Part shown: positions 6,484 to 13,615 of the stretch, in pieces
How the letters are laid out: the number at the start of each line of letters is the position of its first letter
Position numbering within the stretch: position 1 is the first letter of the stretch
DNA from: an uncultured Atopobium sp.
GTDB lineage: Bacteria; Actinomycetota; Coriobacteriia; Coriobacteriales; Atopobiaceae
Direction of reading: 5' to 3'
DNA: 15,191 bases
NCBI GenBank assembly: GCA_938028565.1
Contig: CALIZS010000038.1
Span: 1 to 15,191 of the forward strand
Translations under genes and position numbers: made by a program
Notes under the pieces: model-generated
The model's input: only the letters and a program-made list of their open reading frames with translations
Database searches by the model: none
Told to the model about the DNA's origin: nothing

Positions 6484-7494
6484 ATGGAATTTTATCTATC
6501 ACATACAACCGCTCTACAATTATTCCGTGCTATGAGAATTAAGGGTCACGGATTGATTTACCATGACTCTTCGAGTACCGGAATTCATACAGAGTTTTTA
6601 ACTTTAGAGCTTGGTCAAATCAAGGAGAAGGTATTTTCTAGCTTAGGAATAATGCTGACTGAGCCAATTGAGTTGGTAGTCGACGAGAAGAAAAATACCT
6701 ACCAATCGAACAGAATAAGATTTCACACTTCGTCTCATTTTGCACAAACTCCGTGTATGGAGTTGAGTCTTGGTACATCAGCGATTAAAGTGGCGTCACC
6801 TTTTGAACTCATGATTGAAATGGCCCAAGAACAAACATTACTAGAAACAGTGATGCTAATTTCAGAATTCCAAGGTAGGTATGTTATCGACCCGTCTACC
6901 TCTGAATTGAGATCTAATTGGTATGATCCAGTTTTTCAAAAGGTAGACTTTGAGCGTTATTTATCCTCAGTTTCTAGATGTAACGGAATAAGAAATGCAA
7001 GATTAGCATCATCGTATTCTTTTGATAATGCTGCTTCTCCAATGGAAGTCAAACTTGCTCTTCGCGCTTCTCTTCCTGTGTCTGCAGGTGGTTATGCAAT
7101 TCCTAAGGTTGAGCTAAATAAGGAAGTAAGGATTCAGCAATTAAAGAGCAGAGTACTTACAGAGAAAATAAGGGCTATCGATCTATTGCTTTCAAAGGAT
7201 AACTACGATGCAGACACAAATAAGCAGGCAGCCATTGAATACAATGGGTCCGTACATGAATTAGCAGATGTTTCAATGCGTGACTATCAGCGTAATAACG
7301 AACTCGTTTCAGCTGGCATAATGGAATTTGTTATTGGAAAAGCTGAGTATGATGACATCATTTTTATGGATAACATGTTTAACTCAATTAGAAATCAACT
7401 TGAAATTCCAAGAAGACATACATCGTCTGATCGCAGAAAAATAGAAAGAGCTAAAAGAATCAAATTGTGGAGTGAATTAGAAAAGCTCTTCTAA
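6484..7494 (+). CDS. AbiEi/DUF559-like protein with C-terminal PD-(D/E)XK-like endonuclease region
   Basis: From ATG 6484 the product has 336 residues. The first 180 or so (EFYLSHTTALQLFRAMR, then a beta-rich stretch and IKVASPFELMIEMAQ) resemble the N-terminal part of AbiEi-type proteins common in actinobacteria. The second half follows the DUF559/Vsr-like nuclease pattern: SPMEVKLALRA (185-195), Asp233 in IDLLL, IEYNGSVHE (251-259), then DYQRNNELVSAG (267-278). The usual ExK is here E-Y-N, so catalysis may be altered or lost. The tail is basic (RRHTSSDRRKIERAKRIKLW). The gene is clearly more AT-rich than its neighbours and uses tta, ata and aga codons freely, suggesting transfer. No AbiEii-like toxin partner is adjacent. 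A TTG at 6319 would extend the N-terminus, but that extension lacks family resemblance. Role (defence, regulator or mobile cargo) is unproven. Confidence 0.62.
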   Translation: MEFYLSHTTALQLFRAMRIKGHGLIYHDSSSTGIHTEFLTLELGQIKEKVFSSLGIMLTEPIELVVDEKKNTYQSNRIRFHTSSHFAQTPCMELSLGTSAIKVASPFELMIEMAQEQTLLETVMLISEFQGRYVIDPSTSELRSNWYDPVFQKVDFERYLSSVSRCNGIRNARLASSYSFDNAASPMEVKLALRASLPVSAGGYAIPKVELNKEVRIQQLKSRVLTEKIRAIDLLLSKDNYDADTNKQAAIEYNGSVHELADVSMRDYQRNNELVSAGIMEFVIGKAEYDDIIFMDNMFNSIRNQLEIPRRHTSSDRRKIERAKRIKLWSELEKLF

Positions 7495-7524
7495 ATTCAG
7501 AACAAGCGAGTCTGTGGCCCTTTT

Positions 7525-7647
7525 AAGTTGCCTGAAAAGTGCAAAGAATCTGTAAATCTGACACAGATTCTTTAATGAAATCAGGCAAATCCACAGATTC
7601 TTTGATGTTTTCAGGCAAAATTTACAGATTCTTTGCAGAAATCAGGC
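7525..7647 (-). repeat. Right arm of the 123-bp inverted repeat
   Basis: Reverse-complement partner of 6104-6226 and identical in length. CAAAGAATCTGT occurs once forward (7542-7553). Three inverted copies follow at 7563 (last base changed), 7593 and 7624, spaced 30 and 31 bp and separated by TCAGGCAAA-type spacers. The order + - - - mirrors the + + + - order of the left arm. The arm begins 30 bp after the AbiEi-like stop codon and could also fold to act as that gene's terminator. Confidence 0.85.
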
Positions 7648-7692
7648 TCGCACTCGACGCACATCCAGCGCGCATTCAGTACGCATTCGACG

Positions 7693-7720
7693 CACCCAGC
7701 ACGTCCTTCTCGCGAGAAAC
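7693..7720. repeat. Outer direct repeat, right copy
   Basis: Second copy of 6047-6074 (26 of 28 identical, same orientation). It contains two overlapping GCGAGAAR octamers on opposite strands, around the palindrome TTCTCGCGAGAA. Upstream bases 7650-7700 hold a looser duplication of a GCAYTCGACGCAC-type unit. The remaining bases up to the Rrf2 gene show nothing else recognisable. Confidence 0.75.
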
Positions 7721-7775
7721 CCGGTGCACTCCAAGGTCTTCTCGCTGTGCACGCCCCACCGCACACGACAATAAA

Positions 7776-7803
7776 ACCGCAGCTTAAACTTTTACTCAGC
7801 GGT
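7776..7803 (-). terminator. Possible weak terminator at the end of the suf operon
   Basis: On the minus strand ACCGC (7803-7799) can pair with GCGGT (7780-7776) across an 18-base loop, followed by TTTATT. The stem includes sequence around the Rrf2 stop codon. With only five base pairs and a long loop it is a weak candidate, but no better hairpin lies close to the operon end. Confidence 0.3.
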
Positions 7804-8244
7804 AGGGTTGTCGGCGGGGGAGACGTGCATGTTGCCTTCGTTACGGGCAATGTCTGCGAGCGTCTTGCTGTCCAGGAAACTGGAGGTCATGCGGCCAAGG
7901 TCGCGCCAAATGTTGATGGTGGTGCAGGACTCCATCTGGGGACAGAGGGTGGTGTTTGTGCAGCTCAGGCAGCTAGCAGGCGCAAGATTACCCTCGGCTG
8001 CGCGAAGAATCTCGCCCAGCGTGTAGTCCTCGGGTTTGCGCGTGAGGCGATAGCCGCCGCCCTTTCCGCGCAAGCTCTCGACGTATCCCGCCTTGTGCAT
8101 CAGGGCAATGACCTGCTCAAGGTACTTGCGCGAGATGTTCTGGCGCTCGGAAACGTCGCCCAGCGAGACCCATCCCTCGTGAACGGCCAGGTCAGCCATT
8201 GCGCGGAGTGCGTACATTCCCTTTGTAGAGAACATTCCAGCCAC
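7792..8244 (-). CDS. Rrf2 family regulator with IscR-type [Fe-S] cysteine triad (suf operon regulator)
   Basis: Dimeric winged-helix transcription factor that probably senses iron-sulfur status and controls the suf operon. The 150 residues begin with the Rrf2 helix-turn-helix region (FSTKGMYALRAMADLA, then SLGDVSERQNISRKYLEQV, KAGYVESLRGKGGGYRL). The wing sequence RGKGGGYRL is nearly invariant in the family. Cys95, Cys101 and Cys107 have exactly the C-X5-C-X5-C spacing that holds the cluster in IscR; Cys92 is an extra candidate ligand. The start is GTG 8244, two bases after the sufU stop, with ATG 8235 as alternative, so it is translationally coupled to sufU. Being last in the operon allows autoregulation. 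The likely operator is the dyad at 13616-13641. It could be named IscR- or SufR-like; I give no symbol because both names are used inconsistently. Confidence 0.9.
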   Translation of the reverse strand: MAGMFSTKGMYALRAMADLAVHEGWVSLGDVSERQNISRKYLEQVIALMHKAGYVESLRGKGGGYRLTRKPEDYTLGEILRAAEGNLAPASCLSCTNTTLCPQMESCTTINIWRDLGRMTSSFLDSKTLADIARNEGNMHVSPADNPTAE

Positions 8245-8246
8245 GG

Positions 8247-8777
8247 CTACTCGCCGTCCTTGGCACGCTCGCTATCGGCGCCGTCCTCAGCGCGCTTACT
8301 TTCGGTGACGTCCTCGGTGGTAGACGCGCCGGCTGCGGTAGAACCGCTGTTGTGGGCCTCAAGCATCTCCTCGAGCGTATGCCATGCCAGCTCGGCGCAC
8401 TTAACGCGTGCGGGCATGTGAGCGATGTCGTGCAGAATGTTGGCATCTTCCAGCTGGTCAAGTACAGCCTCGTCGGTCTCTTCTCCGCGAATCATGCGTT
8501 CAAAGAGTTTGCAAAGCTCAATGGCCTCTTCTGGGGTGCGGTCAATCATCAGGTCGCTCATAATATCGGCCGAAGCCTGAGAGATTGCGCATCCGCTGCC
8601 CACAAAAGCAGCCTCGGCAATCTTTCCATCCTGAATACGCACGGAAAACGTGAGCTCATCGCCACAAGAAGGGTTAACGCCCTCGTGGGAGACAGTTGGA
8701 TTATCCATCTGGTATTTGTAATCGGGGTGAGAAACGTGGTCCATAAACTCAGCGTTATACAGGTCGTTTGCTGCCAC
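8247..8777 (-). CDS. sufU: SufU, sulfur-transfer partner of SufS
   Basis: SufU accepts persulfide sulfur from the cysteine desulfurase and passes it to the SufBCD scaffold, with a zinc ion swapping ligands during the reaction. The 176 residues contain the ligand set Cys38 and Asp40 (NPSCGD), Cys63 (GSGCAISQAS) and Cys127 (RVKCAEL). A roughly 20-residue insert after the second Cys (IDRTPEEAIELCKLFERMIR) separates SufU from IscU. The GTG start at 8777 is supported by AAGGAG nine bases upstream, in the 18-bp gap after sufS. The last 35 or so residues (from about 142) are a low-complexity Ser/Ala/Glu/Lys tail absent from typical SufU; it contains the near-repeat KRAEDGADSERAKDGE. The core is complete, so the protein should be active. 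Confidence 0.93.
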   Translation of the reverse strand: MAANDLYNAEFMDHVSHPDYKYQMDNPTVSHEGVNPSCGDELTFSVRIQDGKIAEAAFVGSGCAISQASADIMSDLMIDRTPEEAIELCKLFERMIRGEETDEAVLDQLEDANILHDIAHMPARVKCAELAWHTLEEMLEAHNSGSTAAGASTTEDVTESKRAEDGADSERAKDGE

Positions 8778-8795
8778 TTATTTCAACTCCTTGTT

Positions 8796-10067
8796 TTATT
8801 TGTTGCTGACCGCGCTGCCAAAGATCTTCCATACCTGGTTAAGACCCTCGATAAGCTGGTCAATATCGTGTTTATCGTTGTAGAACGCAACGGATGCGCG
8901 GCAGGTGCTGGACTCGTGCAGCTCAATCAGAAGCGGCTCGGCGCAGTGATGACCAGCGCGAATGCAAACGTTATTCATGTCTAGGATGCTCGAGACGTCG
9001 TGTGGATGAACACCGCGCACGTTAAACGCCACAGCGCCCACATGGTTTTGTCCCAGCTTAGAGCCAACGATGTCTACAAAGTCCAGCGTGCACAGTTGCT
9101 GCACCAAGTACCTAGCGAGAAGTTCTTCTCGCTTCTCGATTTTTGCCATGTCCAGGCCGTTGAGGTATTCGATAGCGGCGCCGGTAGCATAGATACCTGC
9201 GGCGTCCTGCGTGCCAGCCTCAAACTTCTCGGGAACAGGAGCCCAAACGGCACTGGTTTCGGTGACGGAATCAATCATCTCGCCGCCGGTAAGGAACGGT
9301 GGCATGGCATCAAGCAACTCAGCGCGACCCCAGAGCACGCCAATACCCATAGGTCCACACATCTTGTGTGCCGAGAAAGCCAGCAGGTCACAATCAAGAT
9401 CGTGCACGTCAAGAAGGATGTGGGGTGCGGATTGGGCGGCGTCAACAACCATATAGGCGCCCATAGTGTGCGCGCGCTTGGCAATAGCCTTGATGTCATT
9501 GCGGGTGCCCAGTACGTTGGAGACGTGTGTGACAGACACAATTTTGGCGCGCTCGGTGATCTTTGACGCAATCTCTTCTGGCGTAATCTGGTACTGCGAA
9601 TTCATGCGCAGGTACACCAGGTTAGCGCCGGTAGCTTTACAAATCTGCTGCCATGGGATGATATTGGAGTGGTGCTCCATAATGGAAATGACCACGTCAT
9701 CACCTGGCTTGAGCGCATAACGACCAAGGCTTGAAGCAACTAGATTAAGCGCCTCAGAAGTGTTGCGCGTAAAGATAATCTGCTGGCTTTCTGGCTTGCC
9801 GTTTTTATCGACAGCTCCAATGAACTTTGCAATTGAAGCACGAGCTCCCTCGATAGCTGCGGTTGCTTCCACACTCCAACGGTACAATCCGCGCAGTGCG
9901 TTTGCGTTCATGGTCTCGTAGAAGGCAGACTGCGCCTCAATAACCGCATGGGGACGCTGAGAAGTAGCAGCGCTGTCCAAGTAAGCTACCTCAGGGTTTG
10001 CTGCCAGAATTGGAAAATCCGCCTTGTAAGGGCTATCGGTAATCTGAGCAACTTCTGCGTCGGTCAT
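8796..10067 (-). CDS. sufS: SufS group II cysteine desulfurase
   Basis: PLP enzyme that converts L-cysteine to alanine, leaving a persulfide for SufU. The 423-residue length is normal, with a slightly long N-terminus. Visible residues are YLDSAATSQRP near the start, EHHSNIIPWQ (131-140, His stacking on PLP), VVDAAQSAPH (Asp209 and Gln212 contact the cofactor), the Schiff-base Lys235 in FSAHKMCGPMGIGVLWG, and the persulfide-forming Cys375 in IRAGHHCAEPLL. The RAGHHCA context is that of group II (SufS/CsdA) enzymes rather than IscS/NifS. ATG 10067 overlaps the sufD stop as TAATG, so translation is coupled. It works with the SufU encoded 18 bp downstream. Confidence 0.95.
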   Translation of the reverse strand: MTDAEVAQITDSPYKADFPILAANPEVAYLDSAATSQRPHAVIEAQSAFYETMNANALRGLYRWSVEATAAIEGARASIAKFIGAVDKNGKPESQQIIFTRNTSEALNLVASSLGRYALKPGDDVVISIMEHHSNIIPWQQICKATGANLVYLRMNSQYQITPEEIASKITERAKIVSVTHVSNVLGTRNDIKAIAKRAHTMGAYMVVDAAQSAPHILLDVHDLDCDLLAFSAHKMCGPMGIGVLWGRAELLDAMPPFLTGGEMIDSVTETSAVWAPVPEKFEAGTQDAAGIYATGAAIEYLNGLDMAKIEKREELLARYLVQQLCTLDFVDIVGSKLGQNHVGAVAFNVRGVHPHDVSSILDMNNVCIRAGHHCAEPLLIELHESSTCRASVAFYNDKHDIDQLIEGLNQVWKIFGSAVSNK

Positions 10068-11272
10068 TACGCGACACCACCTTTGCTGGAATCGGCTTCA
10101 GCGTCGGAATCCCTGCCATCGCTGCTAGTCGCATCGTCGCTAGCTGCGTCGTCACTAGCTGCAGCTTCGTCATAGTCGTGAGCAATTTCTGCACCCAGCT
10201 CAGCCTCGCAACGCTCAACAGCCACGCGGTGGGAAATCTCCTCAGGCGCGTTGATGATGGCGTCTTCAAAGAGAGCGCGTATAAACAGCTGCTCAGCAGC
10301 CTGGCGAGAAAGTCCTCGAGCTGCAAGGTAATCAAGCTGCTCAGGGGAGACGGATCCAATAGTAGCTCCGTGGTTACCAGCAACATCGTCCTCATCGCAG
10401 AGAATAACAGGCATGGTCTTGTTGACAACGTCGTCACCAAGAATCATGACCGTTTCAATCTCGTTGCCCTGGGCATCCTTTGCACCGCGGACAAGATCGA
10501 TGGTTGCGCGAAGCGTCTTCTTAGCTGCCTCGTTAAGGACGCCGGACTCGGTGAGCTGCGCGCGCGTAGAGGTACCACGCATGCGTACCAGGTGGTTAAT
10601 ATCAAGCGTCTCTTCGTGAGTAGCATGATAGCGATTGTTAAGGTCAAGGCGAGCTCGAGCGCCAACTAAGTTGGCGGTGAGGCCAAGACCGATGGTTGAT
10701 CCACCCAGAGCGTACTGCTTAACGTCAACAGCAGCGTCCTGGTGAATCTCAAGGCCAACGCTTTCAAGGTGCTGCTGGCCCTCATTGACGCCAAGCATCT
10801 CAACAAGGTGCAGCTTGGCACCAGCCTCAACCACAATGCGGGTGAGCGCAGCGCTGGTTGGAAGCGCGTCGCCGGAAGCGTTAGCGTCGTCGCCTGCAGG
10901 TGCGTCGCCGCCGTCGCTCGCATTGCCTGCAAACGCTGCGATGACTACGGTAGCTTCAGCACCTTCGCGCACAATGATGCCGGTATTAGCACACTGATTT
11001 TGAGCTGCAGAAACGGCAACAACAATAGGCTCTTCTCGCCTGGCATGAGCGGGAACATTATAGAAATCAGACTTAAAAGCCTGGGACTCTACGTAGTCAG
11101 TTACCTCTTGACCCATTCCACACTCAATACGCTCAAAAAGACGAGGTAGAGGCAGGTATACTTTGCCTGCATCAGCATGATTAGGGACGGTAACTGACAG
11201 TGAGTTAGCGCGTAGACGGTTCCATGTCTGAGCTGCAGGAACGTTGGCGCGATTAATCAAAACGTTATCCAT
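10067..11272 (-). CDS. sufD: SufD, Fe-S scaffold subunit
   Basis: SufD forms the SufBC2D scaffold complex with SufB and SufC. The 401 residues include the SUF beta-helix core (LHLVEMLGVNEGQQHLESVG, DLNNRYHATHEETLDINHLV, STRAQLTESGVLNEAAKKTL) and the conserved C-terminal block from NHGATIGSVSPEQLDYLAARG to AEQLFIRALFEDAII. His301 lies at the place of the functionally important SufD histidine. Two low-complexity parts are unusual: an Asp/Gly/Ala insert at about 115-139 (GNASDGGDAPAGDDANASGD) and an acidic tail from about 366 rich in Asp, Ala and Ser. Both probably protrude from the helix and are lineage-specific. The start is ATG 11272, overlapping the sufB stop (TAATG); the end overlaps sufS the same way. 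Confidence 0.92.
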   Translation of the reverse strand: MDNVLINRANVPAAQTWNRLRANSLSVTVPNHADAGKVYLPLPRLFERIECGMGQEVTDYVESQAFKSDFYNVPAHARREEPIVVAVSAAQNQCANTGIIVREGAEATVVIAAFAGNASDGGDAPAGDDANASGDALPTSAALTRIVVEAGAKLHLVEMLGVNEGQQHLESVGLEIHQDAAVDVKQYALGGSTIGLGLTANLVGARARLDLNNRYHATHEETLDINHLVRMRGTSTRAQLTESGVLNEAAKKTLRATIDLVRGAKDAQGNEIETVMILGDDVVNKTMPVILCDEDDVAGNHGATIGSVSPEQLDYLAARGLSRQAAEQLFIRALFEDAIINAPEEISHRVAVERCEAELGAEIAHDYDEAAASDDAASDDATSSDGRDSDAEADSSKGGVA

Positions 11273-12690
11273 TAGCCAATCGCTCCTTCCATCTCAAGTT
11301 TGATTAGGTTGTTCATCTCAACGGCGTACTCCATAGGGAGCTCCTTTGAGACAGGATTTGCAAATCCATTTACTACCATGGTGCGAGCTTCAGCCTCAGA
11401 GCAACCGCGGCTCATCAGGTACAAAACGGTGTCGTCAGAAATGCGACCAATAGTTGCCTCGTGTCCAATCTGGGCAGTTGCATTGCGGACATCCATCTCT
11501 GGGATGGTGTCGGAACGGCTAATGTTGTCTAGCATTAGAGACTGACACGAGAACGCTACGCGAGCGTTTTCTGCTTTGCGGCCAACAGTAACTGCAGAGC
11601 GGAAGGTGTTGACGCCGCCGTCCTTGGAGATGGACTTGGTGTCAACGTTTGCCGAGTTATTGGAGCCGTTGATAATGACTTTGCAGCCTGTATCCAGGTC
11701 CTGTGTAGCGCCTGCAAAGGTAATACCGGTGAACTCGCAGTTAGAGGAATCGCCGTTCATGATGGTGGAAGGGTAGAGGTAAGAAACATGGCTACCAAAA
11801 GAGCCCGAGACCCACTCCATCTTTGCGTTGCTGCCAATAATGGCGCGCTTGGTGTTGAGGTTGTACATGTTCTTGGACCAGTTTTCGATGGTCGAGTAAC
11901 GCAGACGAGCACCGTCTTTAACAAAGAGCTCAACAGCTCCTGCGTGGAGGTTTGCTGCATAGTACTTAGGTGCGGAGCAGCCCTCAATAAAGTGCAGGTC
12001 AGCACCTTCCTCAACAATAATAAGCGTGTGCTCAAACTGGCCAGCACCCTGAGCATTCAGTCTAAAGTAGCTCTGAAGTGGGTAGTCCAGGGTGACATTT
12101 TTAGGAACATAGACAAAAGAACCACCAGACCATACGGCATAGTGAAGAGCTGCAAACTTGTGATCTGTTGGAGGAATCAGCTTGCCAAAGTACTCTTTAA
12201 CAACAGGCTCCCACTGCGGATCATGCAGAGCATCCTCAATGGTGGTGTAAATAACACCCTGCTCAGCAACTTCCTCACGCATGTTGTGATAGACAATCTC
12301 AGAATCGTACTGAGCACCAACACCAGCAAGACTCTCTGCCTCTGCCTGTGGAATGCCCAAACGATCAAAGGTATCCCTAATATCCTCAGGTACGTCGTCC
12401 CAGCTATTTGCCTGCTGAGTCTTTGGCGAGACATACGTGGAGATATGATTCAAATCCAAACCTGCAATAGAAGGTCCCCAGTTGGTAGCCATCTGGCGCT
12501 GGTGATAGGTTTCCAGGGCCGACAACCTCATCTGGAGCATCCACTCGGGCTCTTCTTTTTTCTCGGAAATAGCACGCACAATTTCTGGCGTAAGGCCATC
12601 ATCGTAGCGCTCGTAACCCTCTTCGGACTTGGTGAAGTCGTAGAGCGAGCGGTCTACGTCAGCGACCTCAGATCGCTTCTTCTCGCTCAC
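11272..12690 (-). CDS. sufB: SufB, Fe-S scaffold subunit
   Basis: Central scaffold of the SUF pathway, where the nascent cluster is built with SufC and SufD. The 472 residues match the family over the whole length: YHNMREEVAEQGVIYTTIEDAL, FIEGCSAPKY (Cys238), WSKNMYNLNTKRA, GATQDLDTGCKVI, SCQSLMLDNISRSDTIPEMD (Cys382) and the end block GHEATIGRISDDTVLYLMSRG followed by Cys430 and FANPVSKELPMEYAVEMNNLI. These conserved Cys and Glu positions are candidate sulfur-accepting and cluster-ligand sites. The start GTG at 12690 shares one base with the sufC stop (TAGTG) and has no strong ribosome-binding site, so coupling to sufC is likely. Of the two scaffold proteins this is clearly SufB because of its length and preserved cysteines. 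Confidence 0.96.
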   Translation of the reverse strand: MSEKKRSEVADVDRSLYDFTKSEEGYERYDDGLTPEIVRAISEKKEEPEWMLQMRLSALETYHQRQMATNWGPSIAGLDLNHISTYVSPKTQQANSWDDVPEDIRDTFDRLGIPQAEAESLAGVGAQYDSEIVYHNMREEVAEQGVIYTTIEDALHDPQWEPVVKEYFGKLIPPTDHKFAALHYAVWSGGSFVYVPKNVTLDYPLQSYFRLNAQGAGQFEHTLIIVEEGADLHFIEGCSAPKYYAANLHAGAVELFVKDGARLRYSTIENWSKNMYNLNTKRAIIGSNAKMEWVSGSFGSHVSYLYPSTIMNGDSSNCEFTGITFAGATQDLDTGCKVIINGSNNSANVDTKSISKDGGVNTFRSAVTVGRKAENARVAFSCQSLMLDNISRSDTIPEMDVRNATAQIGHEATIGRISDDTVLYLMSRGCSEAEARTMVVNGFANPVSKELPMEYAVEMNNLIKLEMEGAIG

Positions 12691-13457
12691 TAGTTGGCAC
12701 CGCCCTCATTAGACTGGTTCTCAAAACGCTCAAAGCCCTCGTGGTCAATCTGGTTGATAAGGTCAGCAGGACCGTCTGCCACCAGGTGACCTTTAACCAT
12801 AACGTGAGTGCGGTCAATCTCAAGGCGCTCAAGAATGCGAGTGTTGTGAGTAATGATGAGCAGCGAGCCGTCGCAGGTCTCGCGATAGGCCTGAATGCCC
12901 TTTGAAACAACGGAGAGTGCGTCAACGTCCAGGCCAGAGTCTGTCTCGTCGAGAATGGCAAGTTTAGGCTGGAGCAGCAGAAGCTGGAGCATCTCAACCT
13001 TTTTCTTCTCGCCACCAGAGAAGCCAACGTTAAGCTCGCGCATCAAGAAGCCCTGATCAAGCTCAAGCTGATCAGAAATTTGACCAACACGCTGACGGAA
13101 CTGACGAGCGGTCATCTTAAGCTCAGGGCGCATCTGTGTAATGGTACGCAGGAATGAATAAAGAGGAACGCCAGGAACCTCAACAGGTGCCTGGTAGGAG
13201 AGGAAGATACCCGCAAGGGAGCGCTTATCTGCAGCAAGCTCAGTTACGTCCTCGCCGTTAAAGATAAGGGACCCATCGGTGATCTTATAGGTAGAATCAC
13301 CCATAATGACGCGGCCAAGTGTTGATTTACCTGCGCCGTTAGGTCCCATCAGAACGTGAGCCTGGCCATCACCAATGCTCAGATCAATTGAATGCAGGAT
13401 GGATTTCTCCTCGGTACCTGCAGAAATTCCGTTTACACGGAGTAGCTCAGTTGCCAT
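12690..13457 (-). CDS. sufC: SufC, ATPase of the SUF complex
   Basis: Soluble ABC-type ATPase that drives conformational change of the SufB-SufD scaffold. The ATG at 13457 has GGAG eight bases upstream; an open frame continues upstream to 13538 without family resemblance and is not used. In 255 residues the motifs are Walker A GPNGAGKST (38-46), Q-loop SYQAPVEVPG (87-96), signature SGGEKKKVEMLQ (147-158), Walker B LAILDETDSGLDVDAL (166-181) and H-loop THNTR (203-207). The sequences SGGEKK and DETDSGLDVDAL are diagnostic of SufC rather than transport ATPases. It is first in the operon, so its leader and promoter (13458-13649) control all six genes. Confidence 0.96.
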   Translation of the reverse strand: MATELLRVNGISAGTEEKSILHSIDLSIGDGQAHVLMGPNGAGKSTLGRVIMGDSTYKITDGSLIFNGEDVTELAADKRSLAGIFLSYQAPVEVPGVPLYSFLRTITQMRPELKMTARQFRQRVGQISDQLELDQGFLMRELNVGFSGGEKKKVEMLQLLLLQPKLAILDETDSGLDVDALSVVSKGIQAYRETCDGSLLIITHNTRILERLEIDRTHVMVKGHLVADGPADLINQIDHEGFERFENQSNEGGAN

Positions 13458-13615
13458 AAATCTCTCTCCAAATATCTCTACGTGCAAGCACGTGATACGT
13501 TTGTGACTAGCAAGTTTGGGCAGCTCTAGGGCGAGCAAAACCTTGTGCTAGTACGGTTTTGTGGCAAAGACAAACGCCAATGTCACCGATGTTTTTGTCA
13601 TACCCCAAAATCCGC
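13458..13615 (-). promoter_or_regulatory. suf operon 5' leader with hairpins and a possible pseudoknot
   Basis: If transcription starts near 13615 the leader is about 158 nt. In minus-strand RNA order it holds a 7-bp hairpin CAAAACC/GGTTTTG (13561-13555 with 13542-13536) with a 12-nt loop. The loop bases ACTAGCA (13552-13546) are fully complementary to TGCTAGT downstream (13512-13506). A third element, ACGTG-CTTG-CACGT (13493-13480), forms a 5-bp stem closed by a CUUG-type tetraloop shortly before the GGAG at 13469-13466. The first two together could be an H-type pseudoknot or two alternative folds. I know of no described riboswitch with this layout. Confidence 0.45.

Larger units (their letters stand above)
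6104..7647. mobile_element. Candidate foldback or transposon-like unit carrying one nuclease-like gene
   Basis: The unit is defined by the 123-bp inverted repeats at 6104-6226 and 7525-7647, with a single AT-rich gene between them. Iterated 30-bp motifs in opposite orientation at the two ends resemble arrays of recombinase-binding sites at some transposon ends (known for Tn7-like elements, by analogy only). No transposase is present and I see no clear target-site duplication, so it would be non-autonomous or degraded. The alternative is that the repeats are ordinary intergenic repeats that happen to flank the gene. The 553 bp from 5931 to 6483 hold the fba terminator, the outer repeat, the left arm, an 11-bp tandem duplication and the gene's promoter. 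Otherwise they look non-coding. Confidence 0.4.

Noticed and set aside
7542..7647. Regularly spaced copies of ACAGATTCTTT (30-31 bp apart) that could suggest a small CRISPR array
   Set aside because: The sequence between the copies (TCAGGCAAA and flanks) is itself repeated, so there are no unique spacers. The copies also change orientation within each cluster and no cas gene is present.
6099..7652. Target-site duplication at the outer edges of the inverted repeats
   Set aside because: The bases flanking the two arms do not form a convincing direct duplication. The TGCG next to each arm is part of the inverted symmetry.
7633..8421. Plus-strand open frame of 262 codons across the Rrf2 and sufU genes
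   Set aside because: It lies antisense to two genes with clear family motifs and has no recognisable domain.
11788..12693. Plus-strand open frame of 301 codons opposite sufB
   Set aside because: It is an antisense shadow of a highly conserved gene, and its translation shows no domain.
13458..13538. Upstream extension of the sufC reading frame
   Set aside because: SufC family proteins begin near MATELLRV, preceded by GGAG; the extension falls within the structured leader.
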